This document shows, piece by piece, positions 17,184 to 26,307 of a DNA stretch of 64,000 nucleotides. The stretch lies in NCBI GenBank assembly GCA_021613335.1, contig JAJTWR010000479.1, forward strand, positions 682,001-746,000. The letters are read 5' to 3'. How positions within the stretch are numbered: position 1 is the first letter of the stretch; every line of letters begins with the position of its first letter. Below the pieces are notes generated by a model that saw only the letters and a program-made list of their open reading frames with translations, had not been told where the DNA came from and did no database searches. The stretch is from Whitmania pigra. Its lineage: Eukaryota; Annelida; Clitellata; Hirudinida; Haemopidae. A program made the translations under genes and the position numbers.

Positions 17184-17833
17184 AACTTATTCACTAAAAT
17201 CTGTTCGACAACTTCCCGACTTATATTTATTTTTTGCCCTTCTAATTCCAATTCTACCGAACCATCAAACTCACTAAGCTCAAGCAATTTAACTTTTTTC
17301 CCAAGGCTTAAGCTCAGCTTATCCAAATGTTTAAAAAAAGAGGGCGTATGTTCGCTAACTCCCACGATAGTTCCCGTTTCATTTACTTTTAGTTTGTTGA
17401 GCTTGACAAAAGACAGGCTGGTAAATTTGCCGTTCTTGTCGGGTATAGGGTCTCCGTGGGGATCTATCTTAGGATAATTTAAAAACTCGTCGAGTTGTTC
17501 TACAAGAAAGGTAGATTTAATGTGTTCCAATTCTTCGGCTACCTCGTGCACCTGATCCCATTTAAAATTTAGTTTTTCAACTAAAAAAACTTCCCATAAG
17601 CGATGCTTTCTAATAATAGCTATAGCGGCAGATTTACCGACCTCGGTTAATGAAACGCCTTGGTATTTCATATAATCAACTAATTTTTTATCAGCCAGTT
17701 TACGCAACATATCAGTGACCGAAGCGGCTTTTGTGTTCATTTTTTCGGCAATGGCATTGGTTTGTACCGGATTAGAGATTTCAGCTAAATGGTAAATGCT
17801 TTTTAAATAATTTTCTTCGGTATGAGATTGCAT
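17180..17833 (-). CDS. mntR: metal-dependent DtxR/MntR family repressor
   Basis: 217 residues: N-terminal winged HTH (EENYLKSIYHLAEIS...AIAEKMNTKAASVTDMLRKL), dimerisation and metal-binding helices (EVAEELEHIKSTF) and a C-terminal SH3/FeoA-like domain. It overlaps the mntH start by four bases, so it represses the transporter operon and itself in response to Mn2+ or Fe2+. A palindromic operator is visible 22 bases upstream of the ATG (17855-17872). Confidence 0.92.
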   Translation of the reverse strand: MQSHTEENYLKSIYHLAEISNPVQTNAIAEKMNTKAASVTDMLRKLADKKLVDYMKYQGVSLTEVGKSAAIAIIRKHRLWEVFLVEKLNFKWDQVHEVAEELEHIKSTFLVEQLDEFLNYPKIDPHGDPIPDKNGKFTSLSFVKLNKLKVNETGTIVGVSEHTPSFFKHLDKLSLSLGKKVKLLELSEFDGSVELELEGQKINISREVVEQILVNKL

Positions 17834-17854
17834 TTTAAACTAATCAAAATTTAA

Positions 17855-17872
17855 ATTTAGACAAATCTAAAT
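17855..17872 (-). promoter_or_regulatory. mntRH operator overlapping a -7 element
   Basis: ATTTAGACAAATCTAAAT, two perfect 7-bp arms around CAAA. Read on the minus strand the centre is TAGATTTG (17862-17869), the Bacteroidota TAnnTTTG -7 element. DtxR-family repressors bind short inverted repeats of the TTTAGR type. Binding here would cover the promoter core, which explains metal-dependent autorepression. Confidence 0.7.
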
Positions 17873-17974
17873 ATAATTGATAAAATTAAATACAATTTTT
17901 AATATCATTTAAACAAATAATATTTGGTTGATACTTGTCGGATTTTTAAATTAGCGAAGTAAACTTCACGAATT

Positions 17975-18445
17975 ATGGCAGCAGAATTAGACAAAATCGA
18001 TTTTAAAATATTAAAACTTCTTCAAAAAAACGGAAGAATAACAAACTTGCAGCTATCGCAAGAAATAGGTCTTTCTCCGGCGCCAACTTTAGAACGTGTG
18101 CGTAAACTCGAAATGTTAGGCTATATAAAAAGTTATCATGCTTTGGTGGATGAAGAAAAGCTGGGTTTAGGCATTAAAACTTTTATACAGGTTCAGCTTG
18201 ATTTTCATAAAAACAACACCATTCAGATTTTTTTGGACGAGGTTAATCGAATACCCGAAATTACCGAATGTCATCACGTTACCGGACAAGCAGATTTTCT
18301 GTTGAAAGTTTATGTAAGCGATATTAAATCGTATGAACGACTGATTATGGAAAAAATAAGCAAAATTGCTGTGATAAAAACTTTACAAACCATGATGATT
18401 ATGTCTACCACTAAAAAAGAACCGATTGTTCCTTTGGAATATTAA
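17975..18445 (+). CDS. Lrp/AsnC family transcriptional regulator
   Basis: 156 residues with the family layout: HTH at residues about 5-60 (LDKIDFKILKLLQKNGRITNLQLSQEIGLS) and the RAM ligand-binding domain at 65-150. It controls amino-acid-related genes in response to an amino acid ligand that cannot be named here. It is divergent from mntRH. Confidence 0.92.
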   Translation: MAAELDKIDFKILKLLQKNGRITNLQLSQEIGLSPAPTLERVRKLEMLGYIKSYHALVDEEKLGLGIKTFIQVQLDFHKNNTIQIFLDEVNRIPEITECHHVTGQADFLLKVYVSDIKSYERLIMEKISKIAVIKTLQTMMIMSTTKKEPIVPLEY

Positions 18446-18467
18446 AAAGATTTACAAAATAAAGAAG

Positions 18468-19142
18468 TTATTCAATTTGCCAATTGATGGGTTCTAACTT
18501 TTCGGCGGTTAAAATTTCGTTCGTTTTTTTAAAATGATTGCAGCCGAAAAAGCCGTTGTTTGCAGATAATGGCGATGGGTGCGCCGCTTTTAAAACGGTA
18601 TGTTTAGTTGTGTCAATCAGTTTTTCTTTTTGTTTGGCATAATTACCCCATAAAATAAATACAATGCCTTTCTTTTCTGCCGATAGGATTGAGATGATTT
18701 GATCGGTAAAAATTTCCCATCCTTTATTTTGGTGGGAGCCGGCCTCGTGCGCCCTAACGGTAAGAGTTGCGTTTAACAGCAGCGCTCCTTGTATAGCCCA
18801 AGGCGTTAAATCACCGCCGGTTGGCATTTTAAAATCAGGATATTCATTAGCTAATTCTTTATAGATATTTTTTAATGAAGGAGGAAGCGCAACCCCCTTG
18901 GGTACCGAAAATGATAAACCATGCGCTTGTCCGTCGCCATGATATGGGTCTTGACCCAAGATAACCGCTTTAACCTTATGAAAAGGAGTATGATTAAATG
19001 CGTTAAAAATTTGACTGTTTTTGGGGTAAGTAATAAAACCGCTCGCTTGTTCCAACTTTAAAAAATCTCTCAATTGCAACAGGTAAGGTTTTTCAAATTC
19101 GTCTTTCAATTTCTCAAACCAAGAAACTTCAATGTTGGCCAT
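18468..19142 (-). CDS. ung: uracil-DNA glycosylase, family 1
   Basis: 224 residues. The water-activating loop GQDPYHGDGQAHGLSFS is at about residues 64-80, and the minor-groove loop HPSPLS near 186 is followed by NNGFFGCNHF. It removes uracil from DNA as the first step of base-excision repair. The start codon overlaps the stop of the upstream thioredoxin-like gene by one base. Confidence 0.97.
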   Translation of the reverse strand: MANIEVSWFEKLKDEFEKPYLLQLRDFLKLEQASGFITYPKNSQIFNAFNHTPFHKVKAVILGQDPYHGDGQAHGLSFSVPKGVALPPSLKNIYKELANEYPDFKMPTGGDLTPWAIQGALLLNATLTVRAHEAGSHQNKGWEIFTDQIISILSAEKKGIVFILWGNYAKQKEKLIDTTKHTVLKAAHPSPLSANNGFFGCNHFKKTNEILTAEKLEPINWQIE

Positions 19143-19660
19143 TATTTAAATTTTGCGAACTGTTTAACGATATCTTTTTCTAACGTTTCTGTTGGAAACT
19201 CGGTAATACGCCACAATTCTTTACCTTTTTTATCAAAGAAAATAAAAGTAGGAACGCGGTCAATTTTTAGATTATCCGTCAGGCCGTTTTCGGTATGTTT
19301 GGCGCCGTCAACCGCAATAAATTCGATGTTATTGGTTTCCGCCTCGGCCTGATCCAATATCTTTAAAAAATTTGGAATTTGCAACTTGCTATCCTCGCAC
19401 CAAGAGCCAAAAACAATGGTTATTTTTTTATCTTTTAATGCATTTTTAATCTCCGCAAACAACGAACTATCAGGCTTATAGGTCTTATAATGGGCGTAGT
19501 AGCTGTCTTTAAATTCCGCAAATTCGACTAAACCCTCTCGGGTACACCGGTTTAACAATATCTCTTTGCGTTTATATCTATCTTTTGTTTTTTTGTTCAA
19601 TTCTTGGGCGCCGGCGCTCAAAACAAATAAAATCAGGCTGATACTTAATATAGGTTTCAT
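19142..19660 (-). CDS. secreted thioredoxin-like protein with one active-site cysteine
   Basis: 172 residues. Signal peptide MKPILSISLILFVLSAGAQ, then a thioredoxin fold with VFGSWCEDSKLQIPNFLKIL and the cis-proline segment RVPTFIFFDKKGKEL. The active site is WCEDS instead of WCxxC, so the resolving cysteine is lacking and disulfide exchange by the usual mechanism is unlikely. It may act in the periplasm as a thiol-binding or chaperone-like protein. It overlaps ung by one base. Confidence 0.85.
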   Translation of the reverse strand: MKPILSISLILFVLSAGAQELNKKTKDRYKRKEILLNRCTREGLVEFAEFKDSYYAHYKTYKPDSSLFAEIKNALKDKKITIVFGSWCEDSKLQIPNFLKILDQAEAETNNIEFIAVDGAKHTENGLTDNLKIDRVPTFIFFDKKGKELWRITEFPTETLEKDIVKQFAKFK

Positions 19661-19745
19661 TGACGTTTTAAATTAATTGAAATTATGAAAAAATATCAAC
19701 TATATCATATCAAAAAACGATATTTGTATAAAATTTCAAAAAATT

Positions 19746-20291
19746 ATGCCAAATTATATCAGACTCATTGCGGGCTCTATTTTTATAGCTTCAACGGTTG
19801 TACTTTTTGTTTTTGGATTTTGGGGTTGGGGCATATTGACCATTTTTTTGGCAATCATCATGTTTGTAACCTTTTTTTATAATGAGAATATGCTTTTGGC
19901 CCAATGGTATCTTCGTAAAGAAAATGTGGTAAAAGCGGAGAAATATCTTGGTCGTATTACCAAGTACGAAAAACAATTGTCAAAAATGCAATATGGATAT
20001 TATAACCTGCTTGTTGGTTTGATGGAATCCAGGCGAGCTCCGATGAAATCGGAAAAATATTTTAAAGCGGCTTTAAATTTAGGTTTGCATATGGATCACA
20101 ATGTTGCTTTAGCCAAATTGAGCCTTGCCGGTATTGCGATGGCAAAACGAAATAAACGCGAAGCGCAAATTTATTTGACCGAAGCTAAGAAGGCAGATAA
20201 AAATAAATTATTGGCCGATCAGATAAAACAAATGAAAGATCAGATGGGTTTGATGGATAAACAAACCCAAGTTCGTTATAGCCACCGGTAA
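19746..20291 (+). CDS. membrane protein with TPR-like tail
   Basis: 181 residues. Two hydrophobic segments (about 5-25 and 27-44) are followed by helical repeats that read like tetratricopeptide units (NMLLAQWYLRKENVVKAEKYL; SEKYFKAALNLGLHMDHNVALAKL; KREAQIYLTEAKKADKNKLL). It is probably anchored in the inner membrane with the repeats in the cytoplasm. No specific function is recognised. Confidence 0.75.
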   Translation: MPNYIRLIAGSIFIASTVVLFVFGFWGWGILTIFLAIIMFVTFFYNENMLLAQWYLRKENVVKAEKYLGRITKYEKQLSKMQYGYYNLLVGLMESRRAPMKSEKYFKAALNLGLHMDHNVALAKLSLAGIAMAKRNKREAQIYLTEAKKADKNKLLADQIKQMKDQMGLMDKQTQVRYSHR

Positions 20292-20333
20292 TGTGGGCGA
20301 ACGTTTATGAGTTGTTAATCCTCGCTTTTAAGT

Positions 20334-20546
20334 TTATTTATCGTAAAGGCTATCGAAGCTATCGCCGTATTTAGAACTTGTTCTACTGATGATGTCTTCT
20401 TCTAAAGGCGCGTTTTTTTTGCTAAAGAATAATTCTTCAGCTTCAATGCGCCTGATTAATTGTCTGATTAATGAAAGATCAAATGAATCTTTATTTAATT
20501 TAATACAATATTCTTTTTCGTTGATTTCTAAAGTTGTCGAGTGCAT
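20334..20546 (-). CDS. small conserved-looking hypothetical protein
   Basis: 70 residues from ATG 20546 (MHSTTLEINEKEYCIKLNKDS). The composition is normal for coding sequence, with a helical segment FDLSLIRQLIRRIEAEELF and an acidic tail. A start four codons upstream is possible. The function is unknown; it lies between the TPR-like gene and lysS. Confidence 0.5.
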   Translation of the reverse strand: MHSTTLEINEKEYCIKLNKDSFDLSLIRQLIRRIEAEELFFSKKNAPLEEDIISRTSSKYGDSFDSLYDK

Positions 20547-20627
20547 TATGCGTAACATTTTTTACAAGAATAGAAAAAATTTGTTAGGATAATTTACCAA
20601 ATCTTTAAAGTTTTTATTATGATTTTG

Positions 20628-22340
20628 TTAACTTTTATTCTGCTCCAGAAACAATCCTTCATTTGTTTTGGTAACTTTTAATATTCCTTTGGCGGTTAAT
20701 GCTTTTATGGTTGTATCCCATTTTTTGTTGCTCCATGCTAATTTTTCTTTTACTTCGGTTAAAAGATTTTTTTGCCTTTGTCCAAGCAGAGAAAATAGTT
20801 CGGCTTGTTCAGAAGTTAATTCAATTTTTTTCTTTTCAGGACGCATTTGCGGAAAAAAAATAACCTCTTGTATGGCGTTTTGGTTAGTCATTAACATTAC
20901 CAGTCTGTCAATACCGATACCTAAACCGGATGTGGGGGGCATGCCGTATTCTAAAGCGCGAACAAAGTCTTCATCCATTGCCATGGCATCGATATCGCCT
21001 CTAGCAGCGAGTTTTAATTGCTCTTCAAAACGTTCTTTTTGATCAATTGGGTCGTTTAACTCAGAGTAGGCGTTGGCAATTTCTTTTCCGTTTACAAAAA
21101 GCTCAAAACGTTCCGTTAATCCTTCTTTGACGCGATGTTTTTTGGCTAAGGGCGTCATCTCAATTGGATAATCAGTAATGAATGTCGGTTGAATTAAGTT
21201 AGCTTCAACTTTTTCACTGAAAAGTTTGTCAATTAATTTACCCCGTCCCATTGAATCGTCGATTTGAATATCCAATTGTTTGCAGGTTTGCGCAATTTCT
21301 GTTTCAGTCATGGCCGAAACATCAATTCCCGTATATTTTTGGATTGAATCATACATGGCTAATTTTTCATAAGGGCCGGAAAAATTGATGGCGTGCGCGC
21401 CAACGGTTACCGTTGATTTGCCGTGTATTGAAAAAGTAACCTTTTCCAAACATTCTTCAACCATGCTCATCATCCATTGATAATCTTTGTAAGCCACATA
21501 AATTTCCATAGAGGTAAACTCCGGATTATGAGTGCGGTCCATCCCTTCGTTGCGAAACATTTTACCGAACTCATACACGCCGTCAAACCCCGCTATAATT
21601 AATCGTTTCAGATATAATTCATTTGCAATACGCAAAAATAAAGGCATATCTAAAGTATTATGATGCGTTTGAAAGGGGCGGGCAGCCGCTCCGCCATGCA
21701 CCGGTTGTAAAATGGGGGTTTCTACTTCCATCCAGCCTTGGCTGTCGAAATAGTTGCGCATAACATTAATTATTTTTGAGCGGTTTATAAATATTTGCTT
21801 ATAATCAGGATTTACCGTTAAATCTACATAACGCATTCGGTAACGCAACTCAGGGTTGGTAAAGCCGTCATAAATATTGCCTGCTTCATCGCGTTTTACA
21901 ACGGGCAAAGGGCGTATAGATTTTGATAAAACCTTAAATTTGGTTACATGAACAGAGATTTCGCCGGTTTGGGTAGTAAATACATACCCTTCAACGCCGA
22001 TAAAATCGCCAATATCTAACAGTTTTTTAAAAACGATGTTGTATAGCGTTTTATCATTAGTTAGGCAAATATCGTCGCGTTTAAAGTAAAGTTGTATGCG
22101 GCCTGTAGCATCCTGAAGTTCGGCAAAAGAAGCGGCGCCCATTATGTTTCTGCCCATAATACGGCCGGCAATGCGTATAGTTTTATAAGAAGTTTTATCT
22201 TTTTGGTAGTTGGCTAAAATGTCAGCAGCATTGGCATTAATTTCAAAAGCTTCGGCCGGATAAGGTTCAATTCCTAATTGACGTAGTTGTTTGAGCGATT
22301 TGCGCCGTAATAATTCCTGTTCTGATAGTCCTATACTCAT
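20628..22340 (-). CDS. lysS: lysyl-tRNA synthetase, class II
   Basis: 570 residues. An N-terminal OB-fold anticodon-binding domain (RIAGRIMGRNIMGAASFAELQD) is followed by the class II catalytic core: motif 1 near IFINRSKIINVMRNY, motif 2 FRNEGMDRTHNPEFTSMEIY, and motif 3 PPTSGLGIGIDRLVML. It charges tRNA-Lys. The C-terminal extension of about 70 residues beyond motif 3 is common in Bacteroidota. Confidence 0.97.
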   Translation of the reverse strand: MSIGLSEQELLRRKSLKQLRQLGIEPYPAEAFEINANAADILANYQKDKTSYKTIRIAGRIMGRNIMGAASFAELQDATGRIQLYFKRDDICLTNDKTLYNIVFKKLLDIGDFIGVEGYVFTTQTGEISVHVTKFKVLSKSIRPLPVVKRDEAGNIYDGFTNPELRYRMRYVDLTVNPDYKQIFINRSKIINVMRNYFDSQGWMEVETPILQPVHGGAAARPFQTHHNTLDMPLFLRIANELYLKRLIIAGFDGVYEFGKMFRNEGMDRTHNPEFTSMEIYVAYKDYQWMMSMVEECLEKVTFSIHGKSTVTVGAHAINFSGPYEKLAMYDSIQKYTGIDVSAMTETEIAQTCKQLDIQIDDSMGRGKLIDKLFSEKVEANLIQPTFITDYPIEMTPLAKKHRVKEGLTERFELFVNGKEIANAYSELNDPIDQKERFEEQLKLAARGDIDAMAMDEDFVRALEYGMPPTSGLGIGIDRLVMLMTNQNAIQEVIFFPQMRPEKKKIELTSEQAELFSLLGQRQKNLLTEVKEKLAWSNKKWDTTIKALTAKGILKVTKTNEGLFLEQNKS

Positions 22341-22895
22341 TTATCAAAATTTTTTCAAAAGTATAAATTTTGAAGCGGTTTTTTACAGGCTGATTTAGAT
22401 GATATTTTTACTGATTGTTCTGTTAGTTATCCAATGTTTCATATTTAGGTGAATTTAGGTATAATCATCGTAAAGAAAATATTTATAATTTGCTACCCAA
22501 ATTAACGCTAAAAAATCCGCTCTTCTGCCGGGCATAAAACGAAATTTCCAAAGGGTAAAATTTAAAAAAGGGAAAAAACGGCCTTAGAGGCCGGTAAAGG
22601 TCGTTTTTTGAGGGTAATATACAAGGGGCGACAAAAAAACGAAATTTCCTTTTGTACCATTTACTTCCATTATTTAAAAGAATTTAGGCAATAATTGAGG
22701 CATTACTACCATTATGCGCCTAAAACGCCAAAAAAACAGGCTTAAACAGGCTAAAAACAACGTTTTTGGAACTAAAACGTATTGCCTTGCCATTATTAAA
22801 GGTTTTTGGGGAAAGGCTTAAAACGGTTTTAAAAAGCAGAAAAAAGGCTTTAAAGCATGTTGAAATAAAAAAATTCGCCCGCTTGCGCCTTGTAA
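22341..22895. other. prophage remnant B, proximal noncoding part
   Basis: From about 22525 (CTGCCGGGCATAAAACG) the DNA repeats the stretch starting at 13340 near prophage remnant A, including a decayed terminator near 22575-22613 and the AACGAAATTTCC segment. A frame at 22766-22963 is not convincing as a gene. Bases 22341-22520 hold the lysS upstream region; no other feature was seen. Confidence 0.6.
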
Positions 22896-23245
22896 TTAAA
22901 GTTTGTTTGAACGGCTCTGTTCTAAAAAGGTTAAGCGGGCTTCCACATCGGCAAATCGGCTAAGGGTTTCCGAAGGGTTGTTAATTTTAGGGGTTATCTT
23001 TAGCTTAGCGCGCTAGGCCTCTAAAATATCTTCCGCTTCTATTATAAATGTTATTAAATTCTTTATGGTCTGACTTTAGGATGAGTTTGTTATCGCTTTT
23101 TAAACGGTTTATGAAGCGTTTAACGCATATCCCGTCAGTTTTGACACGATTATATATACCTGCTCGTCTTTAATGTATGCCGGTAGCGCCCATTCGCCAA
23201 CAACCTTATCCCCGTCTTCTAAGGTTTCTTTCATAGAATGGCATA
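22896..23245 (-). pseudogene. S24-type phage repressor remnant, second copy
   Basis: This is homologous to 14163-14560. On the minus strand the sequence reads WALPAYIKDEQVYIIVSK, which keeps the frame across the point where copy A is shifted, but a base is lost just after it and stops follow. The N-terminal two thirds are missing. The two remnants therefore derive from the same or closely related prophages. Confidence 0.7.
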
Positions 23246-23354
23246 GCCAATAAAAAGAACGGTTACCGGGAGATCTTCAGCCGGTACGGCGAACGCTACG
23301 CCGCTCCCGTACCCACCGCCCAGAGCGATAAACTGCTGTTTTACCGCAAGCTGA

Positions 23355-23963
23355 TTACCGATGTGCTTTCGGTAAATATGACTGATAAAAGCAGGCCGGG
23401 AGAGAGATTGTAAAATCGATGCTGTCTTTTAACTGATCGAGCCCTTGCGACATTTTGCTAAAGGCCATTTTTGCCGCCTGCAAGGTGGGTTCTAAAGCTG
23501 CCAGGGAGGTTTTTACGTCAAAGCCGGCGCTAATAGTTTTGTTGAACGTTTTGGGTACGTCCATTAAATTACCGGTATTGCGCTTGCCTATTTCCATCAG
23601 TTTCTCGCTCAAACCCCCGAGTTCCTGCTTGCTAAGCTGAGCGGTAACGTTGGCCTTGTGCATACCGCTTTCCTACTGGCCTGCCATTCGAACGGCTTTA
23701 GCAAAACCGCCCCCCTATCACCACTAAGCCTGTAGCAACCCTGGTAATGGGGTTGGTTAACAATTTCATGGCAGAATCCAATTGCGGCAATTGATTAGGC
23801 AGCTCCGACAAAGCCTCGGTCATGCTGCTTTTCATCTCGGCCATTTTTAGCTTCCATGGCGCTAAGGTTGCCCGCTAATGTTTGCCTTGCGCTGCTAAGA
23901 CCCATTTTAAGCTTGTTTTTAAGTTCTAAAATGAGCTCTAATTTTGTTTGTCCCCCCCATGGT
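23355..23963 (-). pseudogene. phage tail tape-measure protein, N-terminal remnant
   Basis: Reading backwards from 23963: KLELILELKNKLKMGLSSARQ, then AMEAKMAEMKSSMTEALSEL, then LLTNPITRVATGLVVIGG, then ANVTAQLSKQELGGLSEKLM and DVPKTFNKTISAGFDVKTSL. This is the start and first conserved block of tape-measure proteins of long-tailed phages. Several frameshifts, including one in a run of seven G, and the loss of the remaining hundreds of codons show that it is dead. Confidence 0.75.
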
Positions 23964-24064
23964 TATTTTTTTTATTTGTTTTTTTTAAAAATAATGCGTA
24001 TGCTTGATTTGCGCAGGGAGATAGGACTTAGGTCACATCCACTTGTCCCCCAAAAGTCGGCAGT

Positions 24065-24480
24065 TTATTGTTGCCTTTTACTTTTATAGAAGTTTAGCAT
24101 TTCTTCTTTTGTATACTTAACAAGTTTAGCATTTTGGTCAATCATCCAAACTTCTTTTATTCTTTTGCTTACATTTACATATCCTTTTAATAATTTTTTT
24201 AAATCTTTTGGAGCTTTGCCCGTAAGCTTTATACATATAATATCAGCTTGTTTAGACCCTGTTTTTAATAATCTTCTTACCGACTGTATCGTGTTTACGG
24301 GGCTGGTTTTAAACTCTACAATATGCTTTCCGTTAATAAAGGCGTCGGGGCTTTTGTCTTTGTTTACCTGTTTAGGAGGGTTAATTCTCTTAATTGTTGC
24401 CCCCAGTCGAAACCCTTTTCGCTTGTCGCGCTATAAAAATGATATACCTGAAAACAAACCCAAAAAACAGGATAACAGTT
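24065..24480 (-). pseudogene. PD-(D/E)XK-like nuclease domain, C-terminal fragment of a phage protein
   Basis: On the minus strand the last ~100 codons read KSPDAFINGKHIVEFKTSP, then NTIQSVRRLLKTGSKQADII and end KYTKEEMLNFYKSKRQQ. D...ExK is the PD-(D/E)XK nuclease core. Similar domains end contact-dependent-inhibition proteins and some phage minor head proteins, and the tape-measure neighbour favours phage origin. One frameshift lies near 24395, and the N-terminal part is missing. Confidence 0.55.
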
Positions 24481-24692
24481 ATTTCTGTTGAACCTGTTGA
24501 AGGAGCAACAAGCTATGAGCGCTTACTTCAGCGCCGTATTACAAGCGATTTGTCCAATCGTAAATTTTATAATAAAACAGTAGAAGGTTAAAAAGGCCCC
24601 CGACTTGTTAACTTAAAATTTCTGAGGCTAAGCTAACACAAAGGTACACACCTGCCACGCCAAGGGCCAACGCCTTTGCATATTTGGATAGG

Positions 24693-24860
24693 CGAGTAAG
24701 TTTATGCTAACCATGTATCCGAATGAAGATATTAAATCTTATGCCTAAGGTAACAGCCGGGTAATACGCCTAGTGGAAAAGCAAATAACAACATGCGGGG
24801 CGACAAGCATACGCAAGCAAGTAGAATGGTTGATTATGAACTACCGGTTAAACGGCATTT
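24693..24860 (+). pseudogene. adenine methylase C-terminal fragment, second decayed copy
   Basis: This is nearly identical in DNA to 14975-15142 (GTAAGTTTATGCTAACCATG...), but with an in-frame TAA after AAATCTTATGCC and several substitutions. It confirms that remnants A and B share both their repressor and methylase ends. The stretch 24481-24692 before it holds nothing I can identify. Confidence 0.7.
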
Positions 24861-24947
24861 AAAACGCATTTAAATGTCAATTAAAAATCAGCGAAATACT
24901 CCGACGGCTCTGCTTCGGGGATAGTTGATTTCAAGAAAAATTTTATT

Positions 24948-25114
24948 ATGAAAAAATTAAAATTAGGTTTGATTTCCTTAGGCAAAGTATAAATAGTAGA
25001 CACTACAAGAAAATTATGAGTGGGCAGGTGCGCTTGGCGTATCGACAAGCTACTTGTGATTGCGGAGGAACATCGAAAGGATGCGGAGTACTTCTACATG
25101 CCTGCACAAACTGA
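24948..25114 (+). pseudogene. RiPP-like precursor peptide gene, frameshifted
   Basis: ATG 24948 opens MKKLKLGLISLGKV, the typical start of Bacteroidota GG-type peptide leaders, but stops at 24992. In another frame 25010-25114 reads KIMSGQVRLAYRQ then ATCDCGGTSKGCGVLLHACT and stops. KIMSG fits the end of a double-glycine leader, and the rest is a short core with four cysteines. A second leader start (MKKLEF, stop) at 25208 has the same upstream TTTTATT. No modification or export gene is adjacent. Confidence 0.45.
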
Positions 25115-25311
25115 TGAATAATCAGAATGGGTACAAAAGGTTATTAAAATATAGGTGATTGCTGAAAAACCTTTAAAGCGTAGGCAAAATATTAAATCAT
25201 TTTTATTATGAAAAAATTAGAATTTTGATTCATAGCTGAAAGTATGACGACCCTTAGTTATAAAAAGAGATAGCGTTTAAGCCCCCTTAATTTTTTATCG
25301 GATAACAATGA

Positions 25312-26307
25312 TTAGTTTTTATAAGGCAAATATTTTTCTACATTTTCTTTTAACTGAGGCGGTATATTGTTCAAAATTTTGCCGTTAAGCGCTTTTTCGT
25401 ATAGGGAAATATATTTTTCAGCCATATTAGCGGCCGAAAAGCAGGTTTGGGCCACTTCATGGCATTTTATGCTATTATAACTGAGCGATTGCTTAACTGC
25501 CGCAACCAATTCTTCTTCATTTGTAGAAAGAAAACCCGTTTCCTGATTTATCAATTCGGGCAAAGAACCATAGTTTGTTGCAAAAACAGGGCATCCGAAA
25601 TACAAACTTTCTATAACCGCAAGGCCAAAGGGTTCGTGCCACAAAACCGGAAAAATCAATCCTTTTGATTTATTTAAAAAACGACTTTTTTCCCAATTGT
25701 TTATCACTCCTTTAAAGTTTACATGGGTGTCAAAAGTAAAACGCCAACCCATTTTAAAGTTGAAACGATAACCGCCCAGCACGTTTAGGTTTTCTTTTGC
25801 TTTTTTGGTGATAGAAATTGCTCCTTTCAGGTTTTTTACTTTCCACGAAGCCTTTCCCAGAAAATGAAAACCATTGCGTTTTTGATTAAAATCAGGCTTA
25901 AGGTAATTATTCCAGTCTAAACCATTATACGCGTATACCTCAGAACCATATCTGGCTGCATGATTTTTACTTACAAATACGCTTTGCCTGTCTTGAATAT
26001 CATTACCCTGCGGATTTCCATGTATGGTAACCAAGTATGGTTTTTTAATATCCTGACCCGGACTGAAATTAAAATGAACAATATCAACCTCATCGGGTAT
26101 TTGCTCATTAAGGCTTTTTGCCGGATTGTAAATTAACACCTGGGCAAATTCGCACCAGGAACCTTCTTTAACCAAAAAGCTTACTTTAAATCCTTTATTT
26201 ACCAGCGCATTACCTAAATCCCAAACTACTCTTTCGGTGCCTCCATAAAACAAAGCCGGTATTTTAAAAGGGGCAATAATTAAAATATGGAATTTATTTT
26301 TACGCAT
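25312..26307 (-). CDS. family GT4-type glycosyltransferase
   Basis: About 331 residues from ATG 26307 (MRKNKFHILIIAPFKIPALFYGG). The N-terminal GGTERVVWDLG motif and C-terminal HEPFGLAVIESLYFGCPVFAT (the E-x7-E nucleotide-sugar site) are typical of GT-B retaining glycosyltransferases. It overlaps the 3' end of lysA by eight bases, so the two are co-transcribed although not functionally linked. The acceptor is unknown. Upstream in-frame ATGs at 26316 and 26334 are less likely starts. Confidence 0.88.
   Translation of the reverse strand: MRKNKFHILIIAPFKIPALFYGGTERVVWDLGNALVNKGFKVSFLVKEGSWCEFAQVLIYNPAKSLNEQIPDEVDIVHFNFSPGQDIKKPYLVTIHGNPQGNDIQDRQSVFVSKNHAARYGSEVYAYNGLDWNNYLKPDFNQKRNGFHFLGKASWKVKNLKGAISITKKAKENLNVLGGYRFNFKMGWRFTFDTHVNFKGVINNWEKSRFLNKSKGLIFPVLWHEPFGLAVIESLYFGCPVFATNYGSLPELINQETGFLSTNEEELVAAVKQSLSYNSIKCHEVAQTCFSAANMAEKYISLYEKALNGKILNNIPPQLKENVEKYLPYKN

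Noticed and set aside
24165..24491. 108-codon hydrophobic plus-strand ORF.
   Set aside because: It is the reverse complement of a coherent nuclease-domain sequence on the minus strand, which explains its hydrophobic composition.
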